Shown piece after piece: positions 16,647 through 25,198 of a DNA stretch of 64,000 nt. This DNA comes from Halobacillus andaensis (GTDB lineage: Bacteria > Bacillota > Bacilli > Bacillales > Halobacillaceae). Every line of letters starts with the position of its first letter. The stretch's first letter is position 1. Both the position numbers and the translations under genes were made by a program. The notes beneath the pieces are model-generated. The model was not told the DNA's origin and searched no databases. It saw only the letters and a list, made by a program, of their open reading frames with translations. Location: positions 1 to 64,000 of the forward strand of contig NZ_BMEL01000002.1 in NCBI RefSeq assembly GCF_014636475.1, written 5' to 3'.

Positions 16647-17324
16647 ATGAATTCTTCCCCGTTACTACTATCTTTACAAACAGCAAGTATAGCTACCCTT
16701 ATTGTTTTTGTAACAGGAATTGCTTTAGCAAGATTAATCAGCCGCAAATTATTTCCCGGGAAAAGTATCATAGAATCCATTCTTTTGCTGCCTATGGTGC
16801 TTCCCCCGACCGTTATTGGTTTCGGCCTTCTATATTTATTCGGAAATAACGGTCCAATTGGCCAACTATTAGCCGATTGGTTTGGTATACAAATTGTATT
16901 TTCTTGGTTAGGAGTTGTCATAGCTGCAATTGTAGTGTCGTTTCCACTTATGTATCAAAGTGCCTCAGCCTCTTTCCAAAATTACGATCCCCAAATTGAA
17001 AAAGCTGCCCTTACGTTAGGCGCATCAAGGTGGAAGGTATTCTTTACGATTTCTTTCCCCTTAGCCTGGCCTGGTCTTTTAGCTGGTACTGTCTTAACGT
17101 TTGCTCGGGCATTAGGAGAGTTTGGTGCTACATTAATGCTTGCTGGTTATATTCCTGGAAAAACAGATACCATTCCCTTAGCTATCTATTTTGCTGTCGA
17201 ATCAGGTAAAATGGAGGAGGCGCGGCTGTGGGTAATCGTCATACTAATCCTCGGTTTCAGCTCTATTCTCTGGTTAAATTGGTGGAGTAAACGTAATATT
17301 CTAAGTTTCAGAAACTCTAAATAA
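16647..17324 (+). CDS. modB: molybdate ABC transporter permease
   Basis: Membrane channel subunit. 225 residues, five to six transmembrane segments, and the EAA loop EKAALTLGASRWKVFFTISFP region near 112-132 that contacts the ATPase. Full length for ModB. Second gene of the operon. Confidence 0.95.
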   Translation: MNSSPLLLSLQTASIATLIVFVTGIALARLISRKLFPGKSIIESILLLPMVLPPTVIGFGLLYLFGNNGPIGQLLADWFGIQIVFSWLGVVIAAIVVSFPLMYQSASASFQNYDPQIEKAALTLGASRWKVFFTISFPLAWPGLLAGTVLTFARALGEFGATLMLAGYIPGKTDTIPLAIYFAVESGKMEEARLWVIVILILGFSSILWLNWWSKRNILSFRNSK

Positions 17325-17337
17325 GGAGAAAAGTCCT

Positions 17338-17952
17338 ATGCTTTATGTTCAACTCAGAAAAAAATTGTCTCACTTCACCTTGGATGTTGATTTTCAAGTG
17401 GGGAACGAGACCGTGATTTTGTTCGGTCCATCCGGATCAGGGAAAACGACTATACTGAATTGCATTGCTGGTTTAGATGCACCTGATCAAGGAAAGATTG
17501 AACTGAACAAAGTCGTTCTAACGAAAGATAAACAACTGATTACTTCCACTCCAAAACGGCAGGTAGGATACGTTTTTCAAGACTATGCCTTGTTCCCGCA
17601 TAAGACGATTTTGGAAAATATTAAATATGGATCCAGCGATGACTCTCTTATTAATCACCTGCTTACGATTTTGAAAATTGATCACTTACGTTCACAGTAC
17701 CCCCATCAAATTTCCGGAGGCGAAAAGCAGCGATTGGCCTTAGCTCGTGCTCTAGCCGCAAAACCTGACGTTTTATTGCTCGATGAGCCATTCTCCTCCC
17801 TTGATGAGAGGACGAAATACGAATGCCACAGCGAACTTTTAAGACTAAAGCAAGAATGGAATATCCCTATTATCCTCGTCACCCATGATAGTAAAGAAGC
17901 CGAACAATTAGGGGATCGTATACTTTCTATAGAAAAAGGGAAGCTTGAATAA
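17338..17952 (+). CDS. modC: molybdate ABC transporter ATP-binding protein, short form
   Basis: ATPase energising molybdate uptake. 204 residues with Walker A GPSGSGKTT (30-38), Q-loop YVFQDYALFP, signature SGGEKQRLALARAL, Walker B VLLLDEPFSSLD and the switch His (LVTHD). It ends right after the nucleotide-binding domain, so the regulatory Mop/TOBE domain present in E. coli ModC (352 residues) is absent. Same operon as modAB. Confidence 0.92.
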   Translation: MLYVQLRKKLSHFTLDVDFQVGNETVILFGPSGSGKTTILNCIAGLDAPDQGKIELNKVVLTKDKQLITSTPKRQVGYVFQDYALFPHKTILENIKYGSSDDSLINHLLTILKIDHLRSQYPHQISGGEKQRLALARALAAKPDVLLLDEPFSSLDERTKYECHSELLRLKQEWNIPIILVTHDSKEAEQLGDRILSIEKGKLE

Positions 17953-18055
17953 CCTAACAACTTTCTTAATGATGGAAAAGTATTGTAACCTCAAAACTTA
18001 TTCGATACGATTTACATGGTAGAGTTTTTACTACTCGAATACGGGAGTGACTGGT

Positions 18056-18265
18056 ATGAAACCGTCTAATAAATACATACGTTCCATTCTGAAATGGGTC
18101 CTTCTCGCTTTGATTTTGGCCATGATTTTAGTCGGGATCATCGTAGCTTATCTCTTTATCGCCGACATGTTATATGAAGAAGAAAAAGATGATTTCAATG
18201 AAAATGGAGAGGTCTCCATGCCAATAAATGTAGAAATAGATCAATACGTGAAAATGAGCCCATAA
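18056..18265 (+). CDS. small single-span membrane protein, function unknown
   Basis: 69 residues: basic N terminus, one transmembrane helix (about 12-36), then an acidic soluble tail (YEEEKDDFNENGE). Start at 18056 follows GGGAGTGA; an upstream in-frame GTG overlaps that site. Not recognised. About 100 bp after modC, probably a separate unit. Confidence 0.6.
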   Translation: MKPSNKYIRSILKWVLLALILAMILVGIIVAYLFIADMLYEEEKDDFNENGEVSMPINVEIDQYVKMSP

Positions 18266-18312
18266 TACAGGCTTATGTTAGTCCGTGATTTTGTGACGAA
18301 TATAGAAAAGTT

Positions 18313-18338
18313 GAGCCTAAAGCCCAGGGCTCTTTTTT
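18313..18338 (+). terminator. intrinsic terminator
   Basis: GAGCC / GGCTC stem with the 10-base loop TAAAGCCCAG followed by six T on the plus strand. Confidence 0.65.
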
Positions 18339-18340
18339 AA

Positions 18341-19168
18341 TTAAGTGACCTTTACATACGTTTCACTAGCCGTAATATAAAACGGGAGACCTTTTGAATT
18401 CTCTACTTTGTACTGGTTGTGTCCTTCGACCATCACCCGATCGACAATGCGTGGAAATCCGTATCCTTTCTGTACATAACCTGCTACCGCTTGACTGTCC
18501 CAGGACGGTTGACTATAAAATCTCAGTTCACCTTCATATATTGATTCTACCCTTCTCCCTACATACCAGGGCCGTTTACTTGAAGCTTTAAAAGGAATAT
18601 TAAAAAAATCACATATCCCTTTTGCATGCTCAACAGCCACTTCGTTTTGAAACATTGGCTCTCTCATGAGTAACGCTTCTTTAGGATGATCCATAAAACC
18701 GCTTTCTGTTAACACAGCGATCATCGATGTCTCTCGTAATACATGAAAATCAGCTTCCTTTACCCCTCTGTAGTGCTGTTTTGTCCCTTGCTTTAAGTAT
18801 CCTCCAATGGAATGGGCCAGCCGACCTGCATCTTTGTTAAGATGTCCTGGGTACACGTAAAGTTCAATTCCACTCGGATTATCACCGCTGAACTGTCCGT
18901 CATACGCATTGTAATGAATAGAAATATACGCGTCAGCTCCTGCTCGATTCGCTCGATTCGTTCGTATGGAAAGCGGAATATCCTTATCCTCGGGTGCAAC
19001 AAGCAGCGTGTGAAAGCCACAAGTTTTTAACAAATTGTTTAATCGACGAACGACTTCGCGATTAAACTCATTTTCTTTTATTGTTCTTCCTATACTGCTA
19101 ATAAAAGGCGTTCGCTTTGTAGGTGTATTTATTCCATGTCCATCATCTAGCGCGATTAAAATACTCAT
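18341..19168 (-). CDS. N-acetylmuramoyl-L-alanine amidase
   Basis: Zinc amidase cleaving the bond between MurNAc and L-alanine in peptidoglycan. 275 residues: Amidase_3 catalytic domain (about 2-175) with ALDDGHG, the zinc Glu in ENEFNREV, SIHYNAY and the catalytic Glu in AVLTESGFMDHP; then a C-terminal region (about 190-275) with SH3-like repeats (WYVGRRVESIYEGELRFYS). No signal peptide, as in phage endolysins that need a holin. Start at 19168 follows GGAGAG; an upstream ATG at 19297 would run through its own promoter. Divergent from an Xre regulator, with a holin gene beyond it. Confidence 0.93.
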   Translation of the reverse strand: MSILIALDDGHGINTPTKRTPFISSIGRTIKENEFNREVVRRLNNLLKTCGFHTLLVAPEDKDIPLSIRTNRANRAGADAYISIHYNAYDGQFSGDNPSGIELYVYPGHLNKDAGRLAHSIGGYLKQGTKQHYRGVKEADFHVLRETSMIAVLTESGFMDHPKEALLMREPMFQNEVAVEHAKGICDFFNIPFKASSKRPWYVGRRVESIYEGELRFYSQPSWDSQAVAGYVQKGYGFPRIVDRVMVEGHNQYKVENSKGLPFYITASETYVKVT

Positions 19169-19214
19169 GTCTTTCACTCTCCTATAAAATTTTAATGTAT
19201 GACTAGTTTTGCGC

Positions 19215-19226
19215 GTTACGCGTAAC
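19215..19226. promoter_or_regulatory. palindromic operator GTTACGCGTAAC and related half sites
   Basis: A perfect 12-bp palindrome just downstream of the amidase -10, with related words at 19276-19288 (AAAACGCGTAAA) and 19295-19308 (CACGTTTTGCGTAA) near the regulator promoter. The spacing across both divergent promoters suggests binding by the adjacent Xre protein. Confidence 0.55.
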
Positions 19227-19235
19227 TTAATGTTT

Positions 19236-19264
19236 ATAATACGTTCACATTTTGCATAAGTCAA
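19236..19264 (-). promoter_or_regulatory. amidase promoter
   Basis: Minus-strand TTGACT (19259-19264), 17-bp spacer, TATTAT (19236-19241); the operator palindrome begins 9 bp downstream of the -10. Confidence 0.75.
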
Positions 19265-19290
19265 TAAATAATAAACAAAACGCGTAAATA

Positions 19291-19320
19291 TTTTCACGTT
19301 TTGCGTAAATATAGTATAAT
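19291..19320 (+). promoter_or_regulatory. promoter of the Xre regulator gene
   Basis: TTTTCA (19291-19296), 18-bp spacer, TATAAT (19315-19320). The spacer contains an operator-like TTTTGCGTAAA. Confidence 0.55.
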
Positions 19321-19355
19321 CATGGAATAAACAATGGATGGTGAAGGTGAACGAT

Positions 19356-19703
19356 ATGAAATCATTAGGAGAACGTCTTAAAAAAGCTCGCCAAGCGAAA
19401 GGATGGAGCCAAACCTATGTCTGTGATCAATTAAAGATCTCTAATTCGAGGCTGTCTGGCTATGAGAGAAACTACCGGGAGCCTGACACAAAGATGCTGA
19501 CTACGTTAGCTTCTCTCTATCATGTTTCCACTGACTGGCTTATGGGCGTCACCGATCAACCTGCCCAACACCAACCAAACCAATCTAAGCCCCATATACA
19601 GGATCCAGAACTTCAGCGATGGTATGAAGAGCTGCCTCAAACAAATATAGAAGATCTACGTAAATTGAAGAAGGTATGGGATATCATTAACCATCATGAA
19701 TGA
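19356..19703 (+). CDS. Xre family transcriptional regulator
   Basis: 115 residues: N-terminal helix-turn-helix of the Cro/CI type (about 3-58; LGERLKKARQAKGWSQ..SNSRLSGYERNYREP), a linker rich in Gln and Pro, and a C-terminal helix. Resembles phage-type repressors and SinR-like proteins. The ATG at 19356 is preceded by GGTGAAGGTG; an in-frame ATG at 19338 has a poor site. Divergent from the amidase, likely autoregulated and repressing the amidase through the GTTACGCGTAAC operator; this is inference. Confidence 0.85.
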   Translation: MKSLGERLKKARQAKGWSQTYVCDQLKISNSRLSGYERNYREPDTKMLTTLASLYHVSTDWLMGVTDQPAQHQPNQSKPHIQDPELQRWYEELPQTNIEDLRKLKKVWDIINHHE

Positions 19704-19785
19704 GTTCAAGAACAAAGGCGCTGGATGTTGCTCTTTCAAACCTATATATCCACAGCTGGAATTTTATAATTTCCTAGACAATAAA

Positions 19786-19822
19786 AAAGCTGAATCACAG
19801 CTGGATTCAGCTTTTTCATTCT
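19786..19822 (-). terminator. terminator after the holin gene
   Basis: AAAAAGCTGAATC / GATTCAGCTTTTT palindrome with loop ACAGCTG; supports termination on both strands (holin on minus, regulator on plus). Confidence 0.75.
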
Positions 19823-20154
19823 TCTCTTCTCGGACTTTTCCCTTGTGATTTTCTCTTTTGTTCTTTTTTAGAGGTTTTAGTAAAGCCTTCTCTTCGGTTC
19901 ACAATTTCAAATAATCCGGTACCTGATAAACCCGCTCCTGCTCCTGCCCACAGCCGAAGTACTAATTCCATTTCAGTCAACGGGTATGCTAAACTTCCAA
20001 GTAACAAACCTGTCCCGACGCTTAGCAATGGAACGTAATTTTTAGGAAGGTTGATGGTCCGTTTAATTACTTCTACACTACCGACTACAAAAGGGCTTAA
20101 CACGGTCGTAAAGAACAACACTTGATGCATAATTTCATGTTCTAAGGGACTCAC
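19816..20154 (-). CDS. holin-like protein (phage A118 Hol118 type)
   Basis: 112 residues with three hydrophobic segments (about 10-30, 40-58, 66-85), the GAGAGLSGTGLFEIVN motif shared with Hol118-type phage holins, and a strongly basic C terminus. Holins form membrane lesions that release endolysins. The GTG at 20154 overlaps the GGGGGGTGA Shine-Dalgarno-like sequence, so the true start may be the ATG at 20130. It lies beside a signal-less amidase and an Xre regulator, a phage-like lysis group without other phage genes. Confidence 0.75.
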   Translation of the reverse strand: MSPLEHEIMHQVLFFTTVLSPFVVGSVEVIKRTINLPKNYVPLLSVGTGLLLGSLAYPLTEMELVLRLWAGAGAGLSGTGLFEIVNRREGFTKTSKKEQKRKSQGKSPRREE

Positions 20155-20330
20155 CCCCCTATGAAAAACAAAGACTAGATCTGTAAAACTATTCTAGTAA
20201 ACTAAAAGTAGTTTCTTTTCCCGTCTTATAGTGATATAGTACGCAGAAAAAAATCAGGTGTGAGCACGATTGTCACCCTTTGCTATTATTAATTTATAGG
20301 GCAAAGAATCGGATGGTTAAGGAGGTCTCT

Positions 20331-21068
20331 ATGTCTACAAAAAACAACAAAACTACGACTTTATTCATCGCTTATGAAGTCCTTTTAATCACGTTAGCAT
20401 TACTGTCGGTATTATTCATATGGACAGAAAATACGGCACTTAGCTATATTGATAACTTTATCTGGATTATCTTTTTAATCGATGTTCTTATCCGTCTGTT
20501 TAAAGCGAAAGATAAATGGAGGTTTATCAAACACAATCCGTTTGATTTCATTGCAGCTCTTCCACTCGATAGTATTTTTCAACTCGCTCGATTCGCTCGT
20601 TTAATTAAAATCATTCGAATGTTATCTATTTCAAAGCAGCATTTAAAACCCTTCTTTAAAATTCTGCGCACCAATGGACTTGATCGAGTGCTTACCTTTT
20701 CGTTTCTACTCATATTTGGCGCAGCTATTATTATAAAAATGGTCGAACCAGGAATTGACTCTTTCTCTGATGGGGTGTGGTGGTCTATAGTAACCGCGAC
20801 TACTGTAGGCTATGGAGACATTTCTCCTTCCACTATGGTTGGAAGATTAATTGCCGTCATTTTAATGTTAATCGGAATCGGATTAATTGGAATGCTTACA
20901 GGATCGATCACAACTTTTTTTGTGAAAGAACAGAAGTCACAGCATCCTACTGTCTCTTTTATTCGCCATCAGCTGAGTCGCTATGAAGATTTAACATTAG
21001 ATGAAATGAAACAGCTTACTGTCCTTATGGAAGAAATGAAAGAGGAAAAACGAGAGGTTGAAAAGTAG
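20331..21068 (+). CDS. voltage-gated-type potassium channel
   Basis: 245 residues, Ion_trans fold: membrane segments S1-S6 with an Arg/Lys-bearing S4-like stretch (LARFARLIKIIRML, about 85-98) and the K+ selectivity filter TVGYGD at 158-163. A short C-terminal coiled tail (about 205-245) has no RCK/TrkA domain. Likely potassium permeation at the cell membrane. Start at 20331 follows AAGGAGG at 6 bases; an ATG at 20280 is rejected. Confidence 0.92.
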   Translation: MSTKNNKTTTLFIAYEVLLITLALLSVLFIWTENTALSYIDNFIWIIFLIDVLIRLFKAKDKWRFIKHNPFDFIAALPLDSIFQLARFARLIKIIRMLSISKQHLKPFFKILRTNGLDRVLTFSFLLIFGAAIIIKMVEPGIDSFSDGVWWSIVTATTVGYGDISPSTMVGRLIAVILMLIGIGLIGMLTGSITTFFVKEQKSQHPTVSFIRHQLSRYEDLTLDEMKQLTVLMEEMKEEKREVEK

Positions 21069-21072
21069 GTAA

Positions 21073-21145
21073 CGCCCCCGGCAGGATTCGAACCTGCGGC
21101 ACACGGTTTAGGAAACCGATGCTCTATCCCCTGAGCTACGGGGGC
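21073..21145 (-). tRNA. tRNA-Arg (anticodon CCU)
   Basis: 73-nt cloverleaf on the minus strand: 7-bp acceptor stem GCCCCCG/CGGGGGC, D arm AGCTCAGGGGATAGAGC, anticodon loop TTCCTAA (CCU), T loop GGTTCGAATCC. A U-U mismatch sits at the bottom of the anticodon stem. No encoded CCA. It stands alone at the right boundary of the accessory block, 162 bp before dgk. Confidence 0.95.
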
Positions 21146-21307
21146 ACGTGATTCATATTATACAAAAATAAGATAAAATTGAAAAGCGCTTTTCTTTGAT
21201 AAATCATCGAAACCTGTTACTTCACTTTCTTCGGTGTGGTAAAATGGTACTTGTCTGTCTGAACGTATCGAATTTTGTTTTTTCATCGGAAATAAGGAGG
21301 AAAAGAG

Positions 21308-21949
21308 ATGGGACAATTACCTTTCATTGCCGTGGAAGGCCCAATAGGGGTTGGTAAAACGTCTCTGTCTAAAAAGCTCGCCTCCCAGTTTGATTTTCAT
21401 TTGCTTAAGGAAATCGTTGAGGAGAATCCGTTTTTAGGCAAGTTTTACGAGAATATTGATGAATGGAGTTTCCAAACGGAAATGTTTTTCCTATGCAATC
21501 GGGTCAAACAATTGGAAGACATTGATCGAGATTATTTAAAACAAGGAAAGCCTGTCGTGGCCGATTATCACATTTCTAAAAATATGATATTTGCCCGCCG
21601 CACATTGCGAGAAGAACAATTCCATAAATATTCCCAAATCTTCGATATACTCACTCATGATATGCCTAAACCTAATATGGTTGTGTACTTACATGCCAGT
21701 TTAGATACGCTGCTAGATCGAATTCGCATGAGAAATAGGGATGTCGAAGCAAACATTCAGCCATCCTATTTAAAACAGCTCTCTCAAGATTATGAGGATT
21801 TTATGACCCATTTTGAAGCTGCTCACCCAGAGATACCAGTTATTCGATTAAACGGGGACGATCTGGATTTTGTGAAGCATCAAGATGATTTACACTATAT
21901 CGTTGAACAAGTGCAGCACCACTTGAATAAAGGAGAAGTTATGAAATGA
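21308..21949 (+). CDS. dgk: deoxyguanosine kinase
   Basis: Phosphorylates deoxyguanosine (and dI) in purine deoxynucleoside salvage. 213 residues of the dNK family: P-loop GPIGVGKTS, DRS-like region VADYHISK, lid RIRMRNRDVE. Overlaps the next gene by 4 bp (ATGA), so the two are translationally coupled; the same dgk-dck pair occurs in B. subtilis. Confidence 0.93.
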   Translation: MGQLPFIAVEGPIGVGKTSLSKKLASQFDFHLLKEIVEENPFLGKFYENIDEWSFQTEMFFLCNRVKQLEDIDRDYLKQGKPVVADYHISKNMIFARRTLREEQFHKYSQIFDILTHDMPKPNMVVYLHASLDTLLDRIRMRNRDVEANIQPSYLKQLSQDYEDFMTHFEAAHPEIPVIRLNGDDLDFVKHQDDLHYIVEQVQHHLNKGEVMK

Positions 21950-22629
21950 ATGCACGAGAACGTTACGGAATTCCACATGACAGTGTCATCACTATAGCTG
22001 GTACTGTTGGAGTAGGGAAGTCTACAATGACAAATGCATTATCGGACGCTCTCAATTTTAGAACTTCATTCGAAAAAGTCGAAACGAATCCTTATCTCGA
22101 CAAATTTTACAATGATTTCGAACGTTGGAGTTTCCATCTGCAAATTTATTTCCTTGCTGAGCGCTTTAAAGAGCAAAAGAAAATCTTTGAATATGGCGGC
22201 GGTTTTATACAAGATCGCTCGATTTACGAAGATACAGGAATTTTTGCACGCATGCATTATGAAAAAGGTACGATGTCAGAAACGGATTACAACACCTACA
22301 CCAATTTATTTGATGCCATGGTGATGACGCCTTACTTTCCTCACCCAGATTTACTGATTTATCTTGAGGGATCTTTTGACGATATTCTCAGCCGTATTCA
22401 AGAGCGTGGACGAGAAATGGAACAGCAGACGCCTGTTGAGTACTGGGAAGAGATGTTTAAGCGTTATGAGAATTGGATTGATAACTTTAATTCTTGTCCA
22501 GTTTTACGGCTTAATATTGCTGATTATGATGTGCTGAACGATGAATCAAGTATTGAACCTGTACTCGAGAAGATCGGGCATTTCATCCAACAGTCACGTA
22601 AATGGCGCTCCAGCCACCTATTAACGTAA
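21946..22629 (+). CDS. dck: deoxyadenosine/deoxycytidine kinase
   Basis: Salvage kinase of the dNK family. 227 residues: P-loop GTVGVGKST, ERF motif (LAERFKEQ), DRS motif IQDRSIYED, lid RIQERGREME. Together with the upstream kinase it covers the purine deoxynucleosides and deoxycytidine. Followed by a strong terminator. Confidence 0.94.
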   Translation: MNARERYGIPHDSVITIAGTVGVGKSTMTNALSDALNFRTSFEKVETNPYLDKFYNDFERWSFHLQIYFLAERFKEQKKIFEYGGGFIQDRSIYEDTGIFARMHYEKGTMSETDYNTYTNLFDAMVMTPYFPHPDLLIYLEGSFDDILSRIQERGREMEQQTPVEYWEEMFKRYENWIDNFNSCPVLRLNIADYDVLNDESSIEPVLEKIGHFIQQSRKWRSSHLLT

Positions 22630-22637
22630 TCTATAGA

Positions 22638-22673
22638 AGAAGCCCAAGCGATTTACAGCTTGGGCTTTTTTTG
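22638..22673 (+). terminator. dgk-dck terminator
   Basis: AAGCCCAAGC / GCTTGGGCTT stem with 8-base loop followed by seven T. Confidence 0.9.
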
Positions 22674-22765
22674 ATCGTTTAATTTCCAATAGAACCACAT
22701 CATTTATGGAACAGTAACCAGGAAGGAAGGTCATTAAGTTGTGTCTGTTGCAGAGTCAGGAGTAT

Positions 22766-22889
22766 GGGAGGCTGGGAACGGTTCGCTTTCCTGTGGGGGA
22801 ACTGACGAGCCTCCTCGGTCGTTTTCACTCCCTGAGGGGTCTCGTCTAGCTCCTTCTCCCACGGGAGTCTCACCATTTCCCAGCCCCCC
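22766..22889. repeat. foldback repeat (copy E)
   Basis: Arms GGGAGGCTGGGAA (22766-22778) and TTCCCAGCCCCCC (22877-22889) pair at 12 of 13 positions around a core with CGCTTTCCTGTGGG, GCCTCCTCGGTCG and CCCACGGGAGTCTC. Same family as B and F but with its own arms. Confidence 0.7.
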
Positions 22890-23044
22890 ATCTGTTAGTA
22901 AGTTTTACAGACCCATATACTGACACAGTGTCTATGTTCAAAAAATACTCTAGTATGAAATGGTGGAGACCACGTCACGGAAGGCTTTAAGAAGTCTTAT
23001 GATCGTTTATAGAATTGTAACCGAAGCTTTTCTCACTAACGCAA

Positions 23045-23163
23045 GGAGGTCGGGGAAATTGCGAGACTCCTGTGGGATGAGCATGTCAGGTGAGACCCCG
23101 AAGGACGAAGTCCAAGGAGGCTCAGCGCATGCCCACGGAAAGGGAGTGATTTCCCCGACCTCC
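23045..23163. repeat. foldback repeat (copy F)
   Basis: Perfect 15-bp arms GGAGGTCGGGGAAAT (23045-23059) and ATTTCCCCGACCTCC (23149-23163). Core: GCGAGACTCCTGTGGGA, GGTGAGACCCCGAAGGACG, GGAGGCTCA, CCCACGGAAAGGGAGT. Opposite orientation to copy E, 156 bp away. Confidence 0.8.
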
Positions 23164-23214
23164 TTACTCTATCTCCAGTAACGGAAACGTGTAGCTCTTT
23201 AGATTAATGTAAAA

Positions 23215-23246
23215 GAAAAAACCGTTGCACGAGGCAACGGTTTTTG
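23215..23246 (-). terminator. terminator after tRNA-Ser
   Basis: AAAAACCGTTGC / GCAACGGTTTTT hairpin with short loop; T tract on both strands. Confidence 0.85.
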
Positions 23247-23292
23247 TTCTGTATAATCTCCAATATTTATGCGCTATTGTTGATAAAAATGG

Positions 23293-23382
23293 CGGAGGAG
23301 GAGGGATTCGAACCCCCGCGGGCCGTGAAGCCCCTGGCGGTTTTCAAGACCGCTCCCTTCAGCCGAACTTGGGTACTCCTCC
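23293..23382 (-). tRNA. tRNA-Ser (anticodon UGA)
   Basis: 90-nt class II tRNA: acceptor GGAGGAG/CTCCTCC, anticodon loop CTTGAAA (UGA), long variable arm, T loop GGTTCGAATCC. Lies beside serS, as trnSL-Ser1 does in B. subtilis. Confidence 0.96.
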
Positions 23383-23608
23383 GTGTGACCGACAATAAAT
23401 AATATATCATGGCTATAAATATCCGTCAATCATTTTGTCGATTTTTTTGTAAAAAAAGATCTTTTCACTGTCACTGCTTGATTATTATACTAATCAACCA
23501 GGCGCAAGTCAATAATGACAGAGCATCTCCACTCCTGACTAACAGGCAGCGAAGTCTTTTTCCAAAAGAAAACTGACTCCCCGAATGGAGCCAGTTTTTC
23601 CGAAACAG

Positions 23609-24883
23609 TTATTGAATGATTTCCTTGCCGCCCATATAAGGTCGAAGCACCTCTGGAATGACAACAGCTCCATCTTCCTGCTGATAATTCTCAAGAATCG
23701 CAGCAACTGTACGTCCAATCGCTAAGCCAGAACCGTTTAGCGTATGAACAAATTCAGGCTTTCCTTTTTCTTCACGACGGAAGCGAATGCCTGCGCGGCG
23801 CGCCTGGAAATCTTCGAAGTTAGAGCAAGAGCTGATTTCACGATACGTATCATTGCTTGGAATCCATACTTCAATATCGTACTTTTTAGCCGCTGTGAAT
23901 CCTAAATCTCCGGTACACATGCTCATGACACGGTATGGAAGTTTAAGCAGCTGTAATACTTTCTCTGCGTGTCCTGTAAGCTCTTCAAGCACTTCGTAAG
24001 AGTCTTCAGGTTTCGCAAACTGTACAAGTTCTACTTTGTTGAATTGATGCTGACGGATCAGACCACGTGTATCGCGTCCAGCAGATCCTGCTTCAGAGCG
24101 GAAGTTTGTGCTAAAAGCGACAAACTTTTGCGGAAGCTGTTCCACATTTAAAATCTCTTCTCGATGATAGTTTGTAACAGGTACTTCTGCGGTTGGCACA
24201 AGGAAATAATCCCAATCCTCGATCTTAAAGGCATCTTCTTCAAACTTCGGCAGCTGGCCGGTTCCAGTCATAGATGTACGGTTGACCAGCTGGGGAGGAA
24301 GCATTTCGTGATAGCCATGCTCATCCGCATGAAGATCCATCATGAAATTCAGTAAGGCTCTTTCTAAACGCGCACCAAGTCCTTTATAGAAAACGAAGCG
24401 GCTTCCTGTTACTTTAGAAGCTCTTTCAAAATCAAGAATGCCTAAGTCCGTCGCTACGTCCCAATGAGGTTTTGCTTCAAATCCGAACTGAGGCACTTCC
24501 CCCCATTTACGATCTTCGATATTATCATCTTCGTCTTCTCCGACAGGGACACTTTCATGAGGAATATTAGGAATAGACAAGAGCATGGTATGAAGACGCT
24601 CTTCAACTTCCTTAAGTTCTGTATCCAGTTCCTTAATTCGATCTCCTACTTGGCGCATTTCTTTTATTTTATCGTCGGCATCTTGTTTTTCTTTTTTCAA
24701 TAAAGAAATCTCTTTAGATACTTCATTTCGTTTAGCCTTTAGTTCTTCGGTCTCCTGAATTAACTCACGACGACGGCTGTCTAATTCTTCAAATGTATCA
24801 AGCTCAGACAAATCTTCTCCTCGTTTTTGGAGCTTTTGTTTCACTTCCTCAAAGTTTTGACGCAAATACTTCATGTCTAACAT
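23609..24883 (-). CDS. serS: seryl-tRNA synthetase
   Basis: Charges tRNA-Ser. 424 residues: N-terminal coiled-coil tRNA arm (about 27-105), then the class II catalytic domain with motif 2 ([15 protein letters not shown]) and motif 3 ([16 protein letters not shown]). The ATG at 24883 follows AAAGGAGG; a longer in-frame reading that begins at 25081 is the T-box leader, not coding. Regulated by the upstream T-box. Confidence 0.98.
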   Translation of the reverse strand: MLDMKYLRQNFEEVKQKLQKRGEDLSELDTFEELDSRRRELIQETEELKAKRNEVSKEISLLKKEKQDADDKIKEMRQVGDRIKELDTELKEVEERLHTMLLSIPNIPHESVPVGEDEDDNIEDRKWGEVPQFGFEAKPHWDVATDLGILDFERASKVTGSRFVFYKGLGARLERALLNFMMDLHADEHGYHEMLPPQLVNRTSMTGTGQLPKFEEDAFKIEDWDYFLVPTAEVPVTNYHREEILNVEQLPQKFVAFSTNFRSEAGSAGRDTRGLIRQHQFNKVELVQFAKPEDSYEVLEELTGHAEKVLQLLKLPYRVMSMCTGDLGFTAAKKYDIEVWIPSNDTYREISSCSNFEDFQARRAGIRFRREEKGKPEFVHTLNGSGLAIGRTVAAILENYQQEDGAVVIPEVLRPYMGGKEIIQ

Positions 24884-24904
24884 TGTATTTCCTCCTTTTA
24901 ATAA

Positions 24905-25160
24905 AAAATAAAAAACCCCCGCCCCTTTTATGGAAAAAGGGACGAGAGCTTGGTTATAAGTTCCCGCGATACCACCCTGGTTGAAGGTACACGAACCTTC
25001 CGGCTTAACTCTCATAACGGTGAGGCGCCGGTTTACCCTACTGCTTTCAGGTAAACTACTCGAGGATGGATTCCTAGTCATTTTTCATCAGTTCCCACCA
25101 GCCACTGACTCTCTTTAAGAAAAATGGATCTAGTACTGCTTCCTGTCACTGTATCTGCAT
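24905..25160 (-). promoter_or_regulatory. serS T-box riboswitch with intrinsic terminator
   Basis: Minus strand holds the T-box sequence AGGGTGGTATCGCG (24965-24978). A terminator stem follows (24911-24957; CTCGTCCCTTTT with AAAAGGGGCGGG) ending in TTTTTT. Upstream a long Stem I has a candidate specifier UCC (25068-25070) in GAAUCC, a serine codon; the specifier assignment is tentative. Uncharged tRNA-Ser would favour antitermination and serS expression. Confidence 0.92.
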
Positions 25161-25198
25161 ATAGGACGATCTTTTCAATAAGAATAGCGGATTCTTAC

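Noticed and set aside
21073-23382. tRNA genes as attachment sites of an integrated element
   Set aside because: No integrase, no duplicated tRNA 3' end and no direct repeat of the needed length was seen in the window.
24884-25081. N-terminal extension of seryl-tRNA synthetase
   Set aside because: The extra codons translate the T-box leader and its terminator; the ATG at 24883 has the ribosome site and family length.
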